Shown here: in pieces, positions 35,341 to 44,535 of the stretch | How positions within the stretch are numbered: the first letter of the stretch is position 1 | Layout: every line of letters starts with the position of its first letter | Assembly: GCA_033344775.1 (NCBI GenBank) | Contig: JAWPMT010000007.1 | Coordinates: forward strand, 310,001 to 374,000 | Direction of reading: 5' to 3' | Length of the DNA stretch: 64,000 bases | From: Cytophagales bacterium | GTDB taxonomy: Bacteria > Bacteroidota > Bacteroidia > Cytophagales > Cyclobacteriaceae | Notes under the pieces: model-generated | Seen by the model: the letters and a program-made list of their open reading frames with translations, nothing else | Databases searched by the model: none | What the model was told of the DNA's origin: nothing | Made by a program: the position numbers and the translations under genes

Positions 35341-36060
35341 ATGCTTTTGGTACCCTCAATCACAGTAATCAATGGAAAGACAATCCGCCTGACAAAAGGG
35401 GATTTCTCCAAGGAGAAACTGTATGAGGATACACCACTTGATGTCGCAAGAAAATTTGAAGATCATGGTGTTAAGAGAATTCACCTGGTTGATCTGGAAG
35501 GAGCCAAAGTAGGGCGACTGATGAATTACCCATTGATAGAAACGATTACCGGGTACACCAATCTTCATGTCAATTTCTCTGGTGGATTGCATACGGATGG
35601 AGATTTGAACAAAGCATTTGAATCGGGTGCCAGTAGTGTGACTACTGCTACCATCGCAGTATACAATCAAGATCTTTTTTCGTCCTGGTTAATGTCTTAT
35701 GGCCGGGAAAAAATTGCGCTGGGTGCCGATATTTACAATGGGCTTATCCGAGTAGGAGGCTGGCAAAAGGACACTAAAATAGATCTGTTCGATCACATCA
35801 GCTATTTCTACGAAAGAGGATTGAAATATGTGAAGACTACCGATATCTCAAGAGATGGCGCTTTAGAAGGACCTTCCTTTGATCTTTACAAAGAGATTAT
35901 CAAGCGGTTTCCGGATATCAGTTTATTTGCCAGTGGGGGTGTTCGGAGTATTGAAGACCTGAAGAAACTTAGAGACACAGGTGTAGATGGTGTAGTATTC
36001 GGAAAAGCGTACTACGAAGGCAACATCAGCCTAAAGGAAATCGAGAAATTCTCTAGTTAG
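35341..36060 (+). CDS. Divergent HisA-like TIM-barrel protein
   Basis: This 239-residue protein aligns along its length with HisA, the ProFAR isomerase of histidine synthesis. Phosphate-binding segments are present: NFSGGLHTDGDL, ATIAVYNQDLF, FASGGVRSIEDLKKL and GVVFGKAYYEG. However, the N-terminal 'PAlDLiDG' motif that carries the first catalytic aspartate reads VPSITVINGK, with threonine instead. In the second half the usual DGTL reads RDGALEGP. The Asp in LGADIYNG is kept. The gene is not in a his cluster. It is therefore a HisA paralogue that may catalyse another reaction on a phosphoribosyl compound or only bind it. Confidence 0.8.
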   Translation: MLLVPSITVINGKTIRLTKGDFSKEKLYEDTPLDVARKFEDHGVKRIHLVDLEGAKVGRLMNYPLIETITGYTNLHVNFSGGLHTDGDLNKAFESGASSVTTATIAVYNQDLFSSWLMSYGREKIALGADIYNGLIRVGGWQKDTKIDLFDHISYFYERGLKYVKTTDISRDGALEGPSFDLYKEIIKRFPDISLFASGGVRSIEDLKKLRDTGVDGVVFGKAYYEGNISLKEIEKFSS

Positions 36061-36382
36061 ATTCTAATTCCTGTGGAATCGTCCCGAATCGGGAATCATT
36101 CTCGTACTTGAATTTGTACAAGAAGTAAAAGATAAAGTTGAATTTGCGGAAAGAACTTTGTGTAGAATCGCTTTCTACAGTTAGTTCTTCTTCCTCTGCT
36201 TCGTCCTCTAAATCATCCTCCTCTTCATCAATGCCACCATTTTCAGGCTCACCATCGAGTTTTGGCAGTAGACTTTGCTGTCTATTGGGATCTTGTTGAT
36301 CTTGAGATACTTTCTCTTCCTTATCACCGCCGCCACCTGTAGCGGAAGCTTTAAGTGTGAAAGAGACACAAAGAAGAAACAA
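36053..36382 (-). CDS. Small acidic secreted protein, start uncertain
   Basis: This protein has about 110 residues. It has a hydrophobic N-terminus ending in an AxA-like site (LLCVSFTLKASATGGGG), an acidic middle (GIDEEEDDLEDEAEEEEL) and an aromatic, basic tail (FRKFNFIFYFLYKFKY). A TTG at 36382 starts it without any basic n-region. In frame, the codons up to 36421 would add a basic stretch (KLNRRILRNISII) but contain no ATG, GTG or TTG, only CTG (36403) and ATT (36406). The true start is therefore unclear. The last bases overlap the HisA-like gene on the other strand. The function is unknown. Confidence 0.55.
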   Translation of the reverse strand: MFLLCVSFTLKASATGGGGDKEEKVSQDQQDPNRQQSLLPKLDGEPENGGIDEEEDDLEDEAEEEELTVESDSTQSSFRKFNFIFYFLYKFKYENDSRFGTIPQELESN

Positions 36383-36421
36383 TATGATGGATATATTCCT
36401 CAGAATTCTTCGATTTAGTTT

Positions 36422-36700
36422 TTAATGGAACGGTAAATTAAGGATAAGGTTCAGAAAATCATACACTTCTGCTGAAAAAGTTGGGTTGTTACGGGAGGTC
36501 GACATTAGCTGCGTATGATGTTGTAAATGCTGATTTTTTAGTGTTTTTGATATAAAAGATGTAGATACATACGCGTCACCAAATTATGTTTCAAAAGATT
36601 CTGAAAGTTCTATAAAATCTATGGCCTACCAACGATTCGATTCCTCATATCCATTTTTTTCAACGATCATTACTTTTTTACATACTGCCACCAAATAAAC
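36422..36700. other. Spacer between the acidic protein gene and rimO
   Basis: This divergent, AT-rich region has no reading frame of note and no clear inverted repeat. It contains the upstream part of the rimO promoter region. Confidence 0.4.
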
Positions 36701-36708
36701 TAGCTTTG
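36701..36708 (+). promoter_or_regulatory. -7 element of the rimO promoter
   Basis: TAGCTTTG is an exact TAnnTTTG match. It overlaps the TTG that would give the longest rimO frame, and it lies 30 bases before the GTG at 36739. It therefore supports the internal start. Confidence 0.55.
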
Positions 36709-36738
36709 CGCCCCGACAAGGGTAAAAAGCAAATAGTA

Positions 36739-38052
36739 GTGAAAACCAGGGGAACGAAGAAGGATAAAGTAAATATTGTAACGCTAGGGTGTTCGAAAAA
36801 CCTGGTGGATTCCGAAGTGATGCTTACCCAACTAAAAGGTAATCAGATAGCTGCCACGCACGAATCCCAAAAGGACGATGCCAACATTGTGATCATCAAC
36901 ACTTGTGGCTTTATCGATAATGCCAAGCAAGAATCGATCGATACCATCGTGAGATATGCGGATGCTAAGGAAGAAGGCCTGGTAGAAAAAGTATACGTCA
37001 CCGGGTGTTTGTCGCAACGTTACCGGGATGAATTGAAGCTGGAATTGCCAGAAGTAGATGCCTGGTTCGGGACGATGGAACTACCGCTACTTTTGAAAAA
37101 ATTTAATGCCGATTATAAGCATGAATTAATCGGGGAGCGCATTACAACGACTTCCACACACTATTCTTATCTGAAAATAGCTGAAGGTTGCGACCGTCCT
37201 TGTTCATTCTGTGCCATTCCGCTGATGCGCGGTAAACATGTGTCCAGACCGATGGAAGAATTGGTAAGGGAGGCAACTTCTCTAGTAAAAAACGGGACGA
37301 AAGAATTGCTGTTGATTGCGCAAGATTCCACTTATTACGGTTTGGATCTCTATAAGAAAAGGAATCTGGCGGAGTTGCTTGAGCGACTGTCCGATGTGGA
37401 AGGATTGGATTGGGTCCGCTTGCATTACGCATTTCCTACAGGCTTTCCCGAGGATGTGCTTGATGTGATGGCCAAACGCAGCAACATCTGTAACTACCTG
37501 GATATTCCGTTACAACATGCTTCGACTCGCATGCTCAAACTGATGCGGAGAGGCACTACCCGGGAAAAGACCGAGGCACTTTTGGACAAGATGCGGGAAA
37601 AAGTCCCCGGAATCGCAATCAGAACGACCCTGATCGCAGGGCACGCCGGAGAGGAAGAAGAAGATTTTCTGGAGATGATAGACTTTGTGGAGCAACAACG
37701 CTTCGACCGTTTAGGGATCTTTACGTACTCTCATGAGGAAAAAACGCACGCTTATACAATGGATGATAATGTCGCAGAAGAAACTAAACAAGAGCGAGCG
37801 AATGCCGTAATGCAGTTACAGGAATCAATTTCAGAAGAATTGAACCAAAAGAAAGTAGGACAGACTTATAAGGTGTTGATTGATCGTGCGGAAGGAGGAT
37901 TTTTTGTGGGAAGAACGGAACATGATTCACCCGAGGTTGACAATGAGGTATTGATACCCGCCGAGGATCAGTATTTGAGGATCGGAGATTTTGTGAATGC
38001 TAAAATTGTTGAAGCCACTGCTTTTGATTTGCACGCTGAGGTCGTCAAATAA
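36739..38052 (+). CDS. rimO: Ribosomal protein S12 (Asp) methylthiotransferase
   Basis: This radical-SAM enzyme adds a methylthio group to the conserved aspartate of ribosomal protein S12. From the GTG at 36739 it has 437 residues. The N-terminal domain carries cluster cysteines in VTLGCSKNLVDSE, INTCGFIDNA and VTGCLSQRY. The radical-SAM motif is GCDRPCSFCAIPLMRG, and the C-terminal TRAM domain is near QTYKVLIDRAEGGFFVGRTE. The start was set by the TAGCTTTG promoter element upstream and by the usual short basic N-terminus of the family. Confidence 0.97.
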   Translation: MKTRGTKKDKVNIVTLGCSKNLVDSEVMLTQLKGNQIAATHESQKDDANIVIINTCGFIDNAKQESIDTIVRYADAKEEGLVEKVYVTGCLSQRYRDELKLELPEVDAWFGTMELPLLLKKFNADYKHELIGERITTTSTHYSYLKIAEGCDRPCSFCAIPLMRGKHVSRPMEELVREATSLVKNGTKELLLIAQDSTYYGLDLYKKRNLAELLERLSDVEGLDWVRLHYAFPTGFPEDVLDVMAKRSNICNYLDIPLQHASTRMLKLMRRGTTREKTEALLDKMREKVPGIAIRTTLIAGHAGEEEEDFLEMIDFVEQQRFDRLGIFTYSHEEKTHAYTMDDNVAEETKQERANAVMQLQESISEELNQKKVGQTYKVLIDRAEGGFFVGRTEHDSPEVDNEVLIPAEDQYLRIGDFVNAKIVEATAFDLHAEVVK

Positions 38053-38141
38053 ACTATTTGAGGGGTGATCGGTGTTGCATTTAGGATTGAATTAAAATTT
38101 CCTGTTTTTAGGAGCATATATAAGATTAACATAACCCTTTG

Positions 38142-39698
38142 ATGCGCGTTGAAAAATTGCCCTTCGAAAAAGTCCAGGCTTTCTCGAAACTGTTTGTGAA
38201 TTATTGCAACGATGTGCCTGCCCTGGCCTCTTTTTATGGTGAAAAACCAACCATAGCAGGATTTGGAGATATCTTAAAACGCAGGCAATTTTTACCGCAA
38301 AGCCGCGAGGTATTGGTAAAGACCCTCCAATCTCAATATGAATCGCTGGAACAACATGAAGCGGTTGAACAGAACATCTCGCTTTTAGGGAAGGACAATA
38401 CATTTACTGTTACCACAGGTCACCAGCTTAATCTCTACACGGGTCCGCTTTATTTTATCTATAAGATTGCTACGGTTGTGAATGCCTGTAAGCAGCTGAA
38501 GGAAGCTTATCCCGATTATGATTTTGTGCCAGTCTATTGGATGGCTTCAGAAGACCATGATTTCGAAGAGATCAATCACTTCAGCCTGTATGGCCAGAAA
38601 TATTCCTGGAACAGTGACCAAACTGGTCCGGTTGGAAGATTTGATACGGCTCCGATGAATGACTTTTTGGAGGGTATTCCTGAGAAGGTACAATTATTCG
38701 AGAAGGCCTACCGGGAACATGGCACCCTTGCAGAAGCCTGTCGATGTTATGTTCATGAATTGTTTGGTGAACAAGGAGTGGTTGTAGTAGATGCCGATCA
38801 TGCTGACCTTAAGGCAAAGTTTTCCCCGATCATCAAGGAAGAAGTGCTTAGCCAATCGGCACAGCCTATCGTTGAAGCAACTAATCAAAAACTGATCGAA
38901 GCGGGCTACAATTCGCAGGCTTTTTCCAGAGAGATCAATTTCTTTTACCTCGACGGCATTTCACGCGAGCGAATCGTAGAAACCGATGGCGTTTACAAAG
39001 TCAGAAATACCAAAATTTCTTTTAGTAAAGAGGAAATACTCAAGGAGATTGATGAACATCCGGAGCGGTTCAGTCCGAATGTGATCATGCGTCCGGTGTA
39101 TCAGGAAGTGATTTTGCCTAATATTGGCTATACCGGAGGCCCGGCGGAAGTTGCTTATTGGTTACAACTCAAAGGCGTATTTGATCTACATCAAGTAAGC
39201 TTTCCGATCTTGTTGCCCAGAAACTTCGGCATGGTTGTCTCACGAAATATTGGCAGAAAGATCAGCAAGTTGGAATTAGGGACAGAAGACCTTTTCAAAG
39301 ATATCCAGTCATTGAAATCCTGGCAGCTGGCTAAATATGGGGAGGACCATGTGCTGGACGAAGACATGGCGGCAGTTATTCAGGTTTTTGCCGGACTGAA
39401 AACCAAAGCACTCAACATTGACAAGTCCCTGGAAGGGTACATTGGTGCTGAGCAGGCCAAAGCCGTAAAGAACATCGAGAACATTCAGCGGAAGCTCAAA
39501 AAAGCCCTTGAGTCTAAGAACGAAGTGGCCATGCGGCAGATTGATGCCATCAAGGAAAGTCTGTTTCCTGGTAATGGATTGCAGGAGCGAACCCTCAATT
39601 TCCTTACTTTCTATTTAGAAGATCCTTCATTTGTACGTGACCTATTGGCTAACTTCGATGCCTTTGATATGCGGTTTCACGTATTATGGCAGGAATAA
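38142..39698 (+). CDS. bshC: Bacillithiol biosynthesis cysteine-adding enzyme
   Basis: This 518-residue protein matches BshC, which joins cysteine to glucosaminyl-malate to give bacillithiol. Typical features are VTTGHQLNLYTGPLYFIYKI, PVYWMASEDHDFEEINHF, LDGISRERIV, YTGGPAEVAYWLQL and a C-terminal coiled coil (KAVKNIENIQRKLKKALESK). It starts at the ATG at 38142. It overlaps the cyclo-ligase gene by 13 bases, and that gene in turn overlaps ypdA, so bacillithiol synthesis and reduction are in one operon. Confidence 0.97.
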   Translation: MRVEKLPFEKVQAFSKLFVNYCNDVPALASFYGEKPTIAGFGDILKRRQFLPQSREVLVKTLQSQYESLEQHEAVEQNISLLGKDNTFTVTTGHQLNLYTGPLYFIYKIATVVNACKQLKEAYPDYDFVPVYWMASEDHDFEEINHFSLYGQKYSWNSDQTGPVGRFDTAPMNDFLEGIPEKVQLFEKAYREHGTLAEACRCYVHELFGEQGVVVVDADHADLKAKFSPIIKEEVLSQSAQPIVEATNQKLIEAGYNSQAFSREINFFYLDGISRERIVETDGVYKVRNTKISFSKEEILKEIDEHPERFSPNVIMRPVYQEVILPNIGYTGGPAEVAYWLQLKGVFDLHQVSFPILLPRNFGMVVSRNIGRKISKLELGTEDLFKDIQSLKSWQLAKYGEDHVLDEDMAAVIQVFAGLKTKALNIDKSLEGYIGAEQAKAVKNIENIQRKLKKALESKNEVAMRQIDAIKESLFPGNGLQERTLNFLTFYLEDPSFVRDLLANFDAFDMRFHVLWQE

Positions 39699-40270
39699 CA
39701 GCCAAAGCACTTTTAAGAAAGGAAATTTTACGTCGAAGAAAGCTCCTGTCTCATGAACTGGTCAATGAACTGAGTCTTGAGATCCAGCAGCATTTCTTGC
39801 AATGGATTCAGGGACAACAAGTTTCCACGATCCACAGCTTTTTGCCGATTGAAAGGAACCGGGAAGTAAATACCTGGCCATTGATTGATGCACTAGAAAG
39901 TCTTGGTAAATGTGTCATACTGACCCGGACCAACTTCGAAACTGAAACCATGGATCATTTCCTTTATGAGACTGATCTGACGTTTGAGGAGGATAAATTT
40001 AAGATTCCGACACCAGTCAACGCCAGGCCAGCGGATATGAAAGCAGTAGAAGTGGTGCTTGTTCCGTTATTGGCAGCCGATAAAGCAGGCGGACGGATTG
40101 GCTATGGGAAAGGCTATTATGACCGACTGATACAAGAAATGACCGCAGATGTGATCAAAATCGGGCTAACTTTGGGGCCTTGTTTCGACAAGTTCTCTTT
40201 TCTGGAACCTCACGATCAAAAATTGGATTATTGTATCACACCCTATCAGGTGATCGACTGCTATGAATGA
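39686..40270 (+). CDS. 5-formyltetrahydrofolate cyclo-ligase
   Basis: This enzyme converts 5-formyl-THF to 5,10-methenyl-THF with ATP. The 194-residue length is normal. Family motifs are an N-terminal KALLRKEILRRRKLLS helix, FLPIERNREVNTWPLI, VLVPLLAADKAGGRIGYGKG and YYDRLIQEM, with the conserved G.GkGyYDr. It overlaps bshC at its start and ypdA at its end by 8 bases. A functional link to thiol metabolism is not obvious. Co-transcription may be the only relation. Confidence 0.93.
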   Translation: MAGITAKALLRKEILRRRKLLSHELVNELSLEIQQHFLQWIQGQQVSTIHSFLPIERNREVNTWPLIDALESLGKCVILTRTNFETETMDHFLYETDLTFEEDKFKIPTPVNARPADMKAVEVVLVPLLAADKAGGRIGYGKGYYDRLIQEMTADVIKIGLTLGPCFDKFSFLEPHDQKLDYCITPYQVIDCYE

Positions 40271-41252
40271 GGAATTAGATATATTGATCATAGGCGCGGG
40301 CCCCATTGGACTGGCCGCAGGAATTGAAGCCACCAAAGCCGGCTTGAGTTATGCCATCATTGACAAAGGCTGCCTGGTCAATTCCATTTTCAATTATCCG
40401 AAGAACATGACCTTCTTTTCTACCTCTGATCGGTTGGAGATAGGAGAGGTACCTTTCATTTCTCATACACCCAAGCCAACGCGTTCGGAGGCATTAGAAT
40501 ATTATCGCCGGGTGGCATCGTCATGGAAGTTGAATGTAAAGCTCTATGAGCAGGTACAGTCCATCAACAAGACAGATCTGTTTGAAGTAACAACTTCTAA
40601 GCATACTTATCGTGCGAAGAATATCGTATTGGCCACCGGGTTTTATGACCTTCCTTACTTGCTAAATGTGCCTGGGGAAGACCTTCCTAAAGTGAAGCAC
40701 TACTACGATGAACCACATCCCTATTATGGGATGAAGATCATTGTGATTGGTGCGGCGAATTCTGCTGTTGATGTGGCATTGGAAACCTATCGTAAGGGGG
40801 CTACAGAAGTTACCATGGTCGTTCGGGAGGAAGAGATTTCCCCTACTGTGAAATATTGGGTACGTCCTGATTTGGTTAACCGCATTAAAGAAGGCAGCAT
40901 TAAGTCCTATTTCAATAGTACCATTGCAGAGATCAAAGAGCATGAAGTTCGGGTCAATACCCCAGATGGCGAAGTGACCATCGAAAATGATTTTGTGCTG
41001 GCGATGACGGGTTATCAACCAGATTTTACTTTCCTGAAAAGTATTGGTATCACCTTTCAGGAGGATGAATACCACACCCCGACATACAACCCTGAGACCA
41101 TGGAAACGAACGTAGAAGGCGTATTCTTAGCAGGAGTTATTTGTGGTGGTCTAAAAACCAATAAGTGGTTCATTGAGAATTCACGTGAACATGCCGAAAT
41201 GATTGTGAATCACTTGAAAGAAAAGGCGGGTAAGGCAGCGTTGGTGGATTAA
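40263..41252 (+). CDS. ypdA: YpdA family bacillithiol-disulfide reductase
   Basis: This 329-residue FAD/NADPH enzyme has the FAD loop IIGAGPIGLAAGIEA at the N-terminus and the YpdA-type GCLVNSIFNYPKNMTFFST, where the cysteine after the FAD region takes the usual place. The NADPH loop is VIGAANSAVDVALE, and the C-terminal FAD motif is VFLAGVICGGLKTNKWF. In the family it reduces bacillithiol disulfide. Location behind bshC supports this. The second Rossmann motif G-A-A-N-S is as in known YpdA proteins. Confidence 0.95.
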   Translation: MNEELDILIIGAGPIGLAAGIEATKAGLSYAIIDKGCLVNSIFNYPKNMTFFSTSDRLEIGEVPFISHTPKPTRSEALEYYRRVASSWKLNVKLYEQVQSINKTDLFEVTTSKHTYRAKNIVLATGFYDLPYLLNVPGEDLPKVKHYYDEPHPYYGMKIIVIGAANSAVDVALETYRKGATEVTMVVREEEISPTVKYWVRPDLVNRIKEGSIKSYFNSTIAEIKEHEVRVNTPDGEVTIENDFVLAMTGYQPDFTFLKSIGITFQEDEYHTPTYNPETMETNVEGVFLAGVICGGLKTNKWFIENSREHAEMIVNHLKEKAGKAALVD

Positions 41253-41255
41253 ACT

Positions 41256-41333
41256 AAGATCGTCATGCCGGAATTTTTCGGTTTAAGATCCGAAGGAAAG
41301 CGAAAAATGTCCGGTATCTCTTTGGACGATCTT
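41256..41333. repeat. Compound REP-like hairpin after ypdA
   Basis: An outer 9-bp perfect stem (AAGATCGTC 41256-41264, GACGATCTT 41325-41333) encloses an inner pair, ATGCCGGAATTTTTCG and CGAAAAATGTCCGGTAT. The core 41262-41320 has the form GTC...CTC seen at 56927-56986 and 57041-57067. It could terminate both convergent genes. Confidence 0.7.
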
Positions 41334-41372
41334 TGCTCTTACAAAAAGTCATTTTGGATTCTTGTTTCTAGA

Positions 41373-44237
41373 TCACCCATGCGCCCCATCCTGCTTCAAT
41401 AAGCCATCGGGAGAAACATTAAAGCGCTTCTTGAATTGTGTAGAGAAATACGTGGAATTGGATACACCGATCAGTCGGGCAGCTTCTGATGCAGTGTTTA
41501 CCTTTCGTTTCGCCAAAAGGTCATAAGCATATTCGTACCGCAGGCTTTTGATGTATTCCAGAGGTGTTTTGTCGGTCAACGTTTTGATCATCCTGTAGGC
41601 ACTTCGTTCGGCCATGCAAAGTTCGTCGGCAATCATGGCCACTGATAATTTTGGATCATCGATATGCTCATGGACCATGTTTTGTAGCTTACCCAGCAAA
41701 TCCTTTTCGATTTGTGTTTTGTGTTTGTGATTCAGGTCGTCGTAGGCATTCCAGCTGTTCTTGTACTTCATGATGTTCGCTACTCGCTGACTCAATTCCT
41801 TCGGATTGAAAGGTTTGGTCAGGAAGTCCAAGGCTCCGTCATCGAGTACTTTTAGTTTGTCGGATTCGGAAGTACGGGCGGATACGATCAGAATGGGAAT
41901 GTCTTTGTATCGCTCCTCATTCATCCGTTTGATCAATTCGAATCCGTCTATCCAGGGCATCATCAAGTCGGAGATCACCAGGTCATAATAGCCCGTGTCA
42001 ATCTTATCAAGTGCCACCTTTCCATTTTCTGCTTCATCAATGGCATAGTCATCTGATAAGATCTCCTTCACATAATCCCGGATTTCCTGGTTGTCATCTA
42101 CGATCAATACATTGGCTTTTTTCGAATCGACTTTAATAGTCTGGGTGTCCTTTTTCGGAATGGCTTGAGGGACATTCTTTTCGTAGACATTGCCCTCGAT
42201 TTTTATGTCATCAGGATCCACCTCAATGTCCAGATTATAAGGCATTGAAATGAAGAAACAAGTGCCATAATTATTCAGGCTGTCGGCCATGATATGACCA
42301 CCATGAAGTTCTGTGATCTCCTTGGCCAGTTCCAGCCCGATCCCCATACCTTTTACATTGCTGCGCAGGCCTTCTTCCTGTCCCCGGTAGAACCGATCAA
42401 ACAGGTGCGGCAATACCTCCTGAGAAATGGCTTTTCCGGTATTATAAATGCATATGGTAAAGCCATCGTTGAGTTTGTGTCCCTGTAGGATAACGATGAT
42501 CTTTCCTTCTTCAGGCGTGTATTGCAAGGCATTGTTCAGGATATTGAACAAGACCCGAGACAATTGTTGTTTGTCTACGTGGGCCTGGATGGTATCACCC
42601 ACATTCCCTTTGAATTTCAGTTCTTTACCTTCCGTTTGTGCCTTAGGTTGGAACAGATCGACGATCTCCCGAACGAATTCAGCCAGGTTTACTTGTTCAA
42701 ACTGTAGCTTAAGCTTGTTCTTCTCTACCAGGCTAAGGTCATTCATCTGATCATTCAAGGATCGAATCAGTGCCAGGTTGCGTTGCAGTTTCTTGAAAAA
42801 GCCTTCCGATTTGGTGGTGAGGTAGTTGTCTTTATCGTCACCGATCTGTGATAGATACCCCTCAATCAGCATCAGTGGTGTTCTCAGATCGTGATTGACA
42901 TTTTCGTAGAACTTGGTCTTGGCCGCGTCTAACTTCGCCAATTTGGTGGCCTGTGCCTCTAATTCCTCATTTTGTGCGATGATTTTTCGGGTACGTTCCC
43001 GGACGGTCTCATCCAGTGTACGGTTCATTTTCTCCGCTCTTCTGAAGGCCACACTAAATTCTTGTGCCAGATAAATGAACTGTGCCACCAGAAACAGCGG
43101 TATAGCAAACGGCAGGATGACCCAGTCCATCGAAGAGAAAGACCAAAGGGTGTCCAAAACGCCCGAAATGAGCAATATGCCTAGCGCAAAGATCTGCAGC
43201 CAGTTCCTTCTTTCTTTTAAGCCAAGTACACCACAAAATCCGGCGTAGGTAAATCCAAATAGGGCCAGTATCTTGGCCAGAAAGATTGCCGGTCCGAAGC
43301 TAGAGGTTGGCGCGATCAAAAAGAATAGCCCCAATACCCCGAAAGAGATGAACAGGTATTTTCCGATCTCCTGAAACTTCAAAGGCGGATAAATGGACTG
43401 GATATACAGCAGGCCTACCCCGGCAAACATACTTGCAGAGAAATGATACAGATGAAGCTGTAACCAGGCATTGAGTAAGCCAGAATCTTTTAAGAAGTAG
43501 TAGCCAAAATGATCCTCGTAGACGAGAATTTTTACCACCAGAAGAAGGCAGATGATACCCAGGTAAAAATAGGGCATGAACGGCCTTGAAGTAACATACA
43601 TGAACAAGTGAAATATGGCCATCAGGAAGATGCAACCTGTCCAGAAAAGTAGGAGCGATTCCCGGCTGTTCTTGTAGTTATAGAGTTGTCGGAATTCTCC
43701 GAAGACCGGTGCCTCATTTAATCCAGCACGAGCAATATCATAATTGGCAACCTGTATGACGATTTCGTAGGACGCTGCACGATCCAGGGTCACCAGTTCT
43801 TCCAGGATGAAATTTTCGTATTGGTCTTTATCCAGTTGCCCTTTCTGCGCTATCAGCTTTCCGTTCACCCACACTTTACTGGCGCTGTTGATTTTGGGAA
43901 TCAATAAGGCAGGTTGTTCGAATGCTTCAGCTGAAACCTTGATCCGGTAAGTTGCTTTTCCGAATTTTTCGAAACCTTGTTTGCTCCAGGAGACACTGGC
44001 CAGCACCGATGAGCCTGCTTTAGGGCCAATTTTGTCCGGCTCGAGCAATTCATCCCAGTAGAAATCCCATGGTCCCGTTATTTCATAAATGCGATCAGGG
44101 TCATTAGCCGTTGCCAATTCACGATCTGTTGCAAGTTCCGAAGTACAGGAACAACACAGTGAAATGAAGACGATAAAAAATAAACTGTGGCGGGTTTTCC
44201 AAAAAAACTCACGCGCTTTAAAAGCACCTCTATACAT
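41373..44237 (-). CDS. Hybrid 7TMR-DISM histidine kinase / receiver / AraC-type regulator
   Basis: This 954-residue protein starts at the ATG at 44237 (a TTG 6 bases upstream is less likely). A lipoprotein-like or anchor N-terminus (SLFFIVFISLCCSC) precedes a jelly-roll-like periplasmic domain (about 50-190; WDFYWDELLEPD, KVWVNGKLIAQ). Then come seven membrane helices (about 195-395), a coiled coil, and HisKA with FYENVNHDLRTPLMLIEGY (His449). The HATPase domain has NILNNALQYTPE and GMGIGLELAKEI, the receiver has LIVDDNQ and VISDLMMPWIDGFE, and a C-terminal AraC-type HTH carries EAARLIGVSNSTYFSTQFKK. It is a complete signal-to-promoter regulator in one chain and is divergent from a TonB/DUF4249 pair it may control. 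Confidence 0.94.
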   Translation of the reverse strand: MYRGAFKAREFFWKTRHSLFFIVFISLCCSCTSELATDRELATANDPDRIYEITGPWDFYWDELLEPDKIGPKAGSSVLASVSWSKQGFEKFGKATYRIKVSAEAFEQPALLIPKINSASKVWVNGKLIAQKGQLDKDQYENFILEELVTLDRAASYEIVIQVANYDIARAGLNEAPVFGEFRQLYNYKNSRESLLLFWTGCIFLMAIFHLFMYVTSRPFMPYFYLGIICLLLVVKILVYEDHFGYYFLKDSGLLNAWLQLHLYHFSASMFAGVGLLYIQSIYPPLKFQEIGKYLFISFGVLGLFFLIAPTSSFGPAIFLAKILALFGFTYAGFCGVLGLKERRNWLQIFALGILLISGVLDTLWSFSSMDWVILPFAIPLFLVAQFIYLAQEFSVAFRRAEKMNRTLDETVRERTRKIIAQNEELEAQATKLAKLDAAKTKFYENVNHDLRTPLMLIEGYLSQIGDDKDNYLTTKSEGFFKKLQRNLALIRSLNDQMNDLSLVEKNKLKLQFEQVNLAEFVREIVDLFQPKAQTEGKELKFKGNVGDTIQAHVDKQQLSRVLFNILNNALQYTPEEGKIIVILQGHKLNDGFTICIYNTGKAISQEVLPHLFDRFYRGQEEGLRSNVKGMGIGLELAKEITELHGGHIMADSLNNYGTCFFISMPYNLDIEVDPDDIKIEGNVYEKNVPQAIPKKDTQTIKVDSKKANVLIVDDNQEIRDYVKEILSDDYAIDEAENGKVALDKIDTGYYDLVISDLMMPWIDGFELIKRMNEERYKDIPILIVSARTSESDKLKVLDDGALDFLTKPFNPKELSQRVANIMKYKNSWNAYDDLNHKHKTQIEKDLLGKLQNMVHEHIDDPKLSVAMIADELCMAERSAYRMIKTLTDKTPLEYIKSLRYEYAYDLLAKRKVNTASEAARLIGVSNSTYFSTQFKKRFNVSPDGLLKQDGAHG

Positions 44238-44535
44238 AGTCAAAATCTGCTATGACAGCCCCTCTTTTCGCAATTTAGATAGAAAATACATGGCAGATTA
44301 CTAAAAGTTAAAGGGTCAAATTATGGAATTAACAATAAGATCACAATTATTATGGCTCATCGAGAAACATTTATGTGCTTCCTGCGTCCTGTACAAGGGC
44401 TTACAAATAATACTCGGCCAATTTTTATGATAATTACACCGCTACGCTGCTATTTCACGGAAGAAACAGTTTCTTTCTTAAAATTCAGAACAAACAGAAT
44501 ACCCAATCTATTATCAGCTATCGAAGGCTAGTCAA
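44238..44535. other. Divergent regulatory spacer, regulator to TonB receptor
   Basis: This is a spacer of 298 bases with no gene. It should hold promoters for both directions. I see no exact TAnnTTTG at a convincing place and no strong inverted repeat. It is the likely location of AraC-type direct repeats. Confidence 0.35.
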
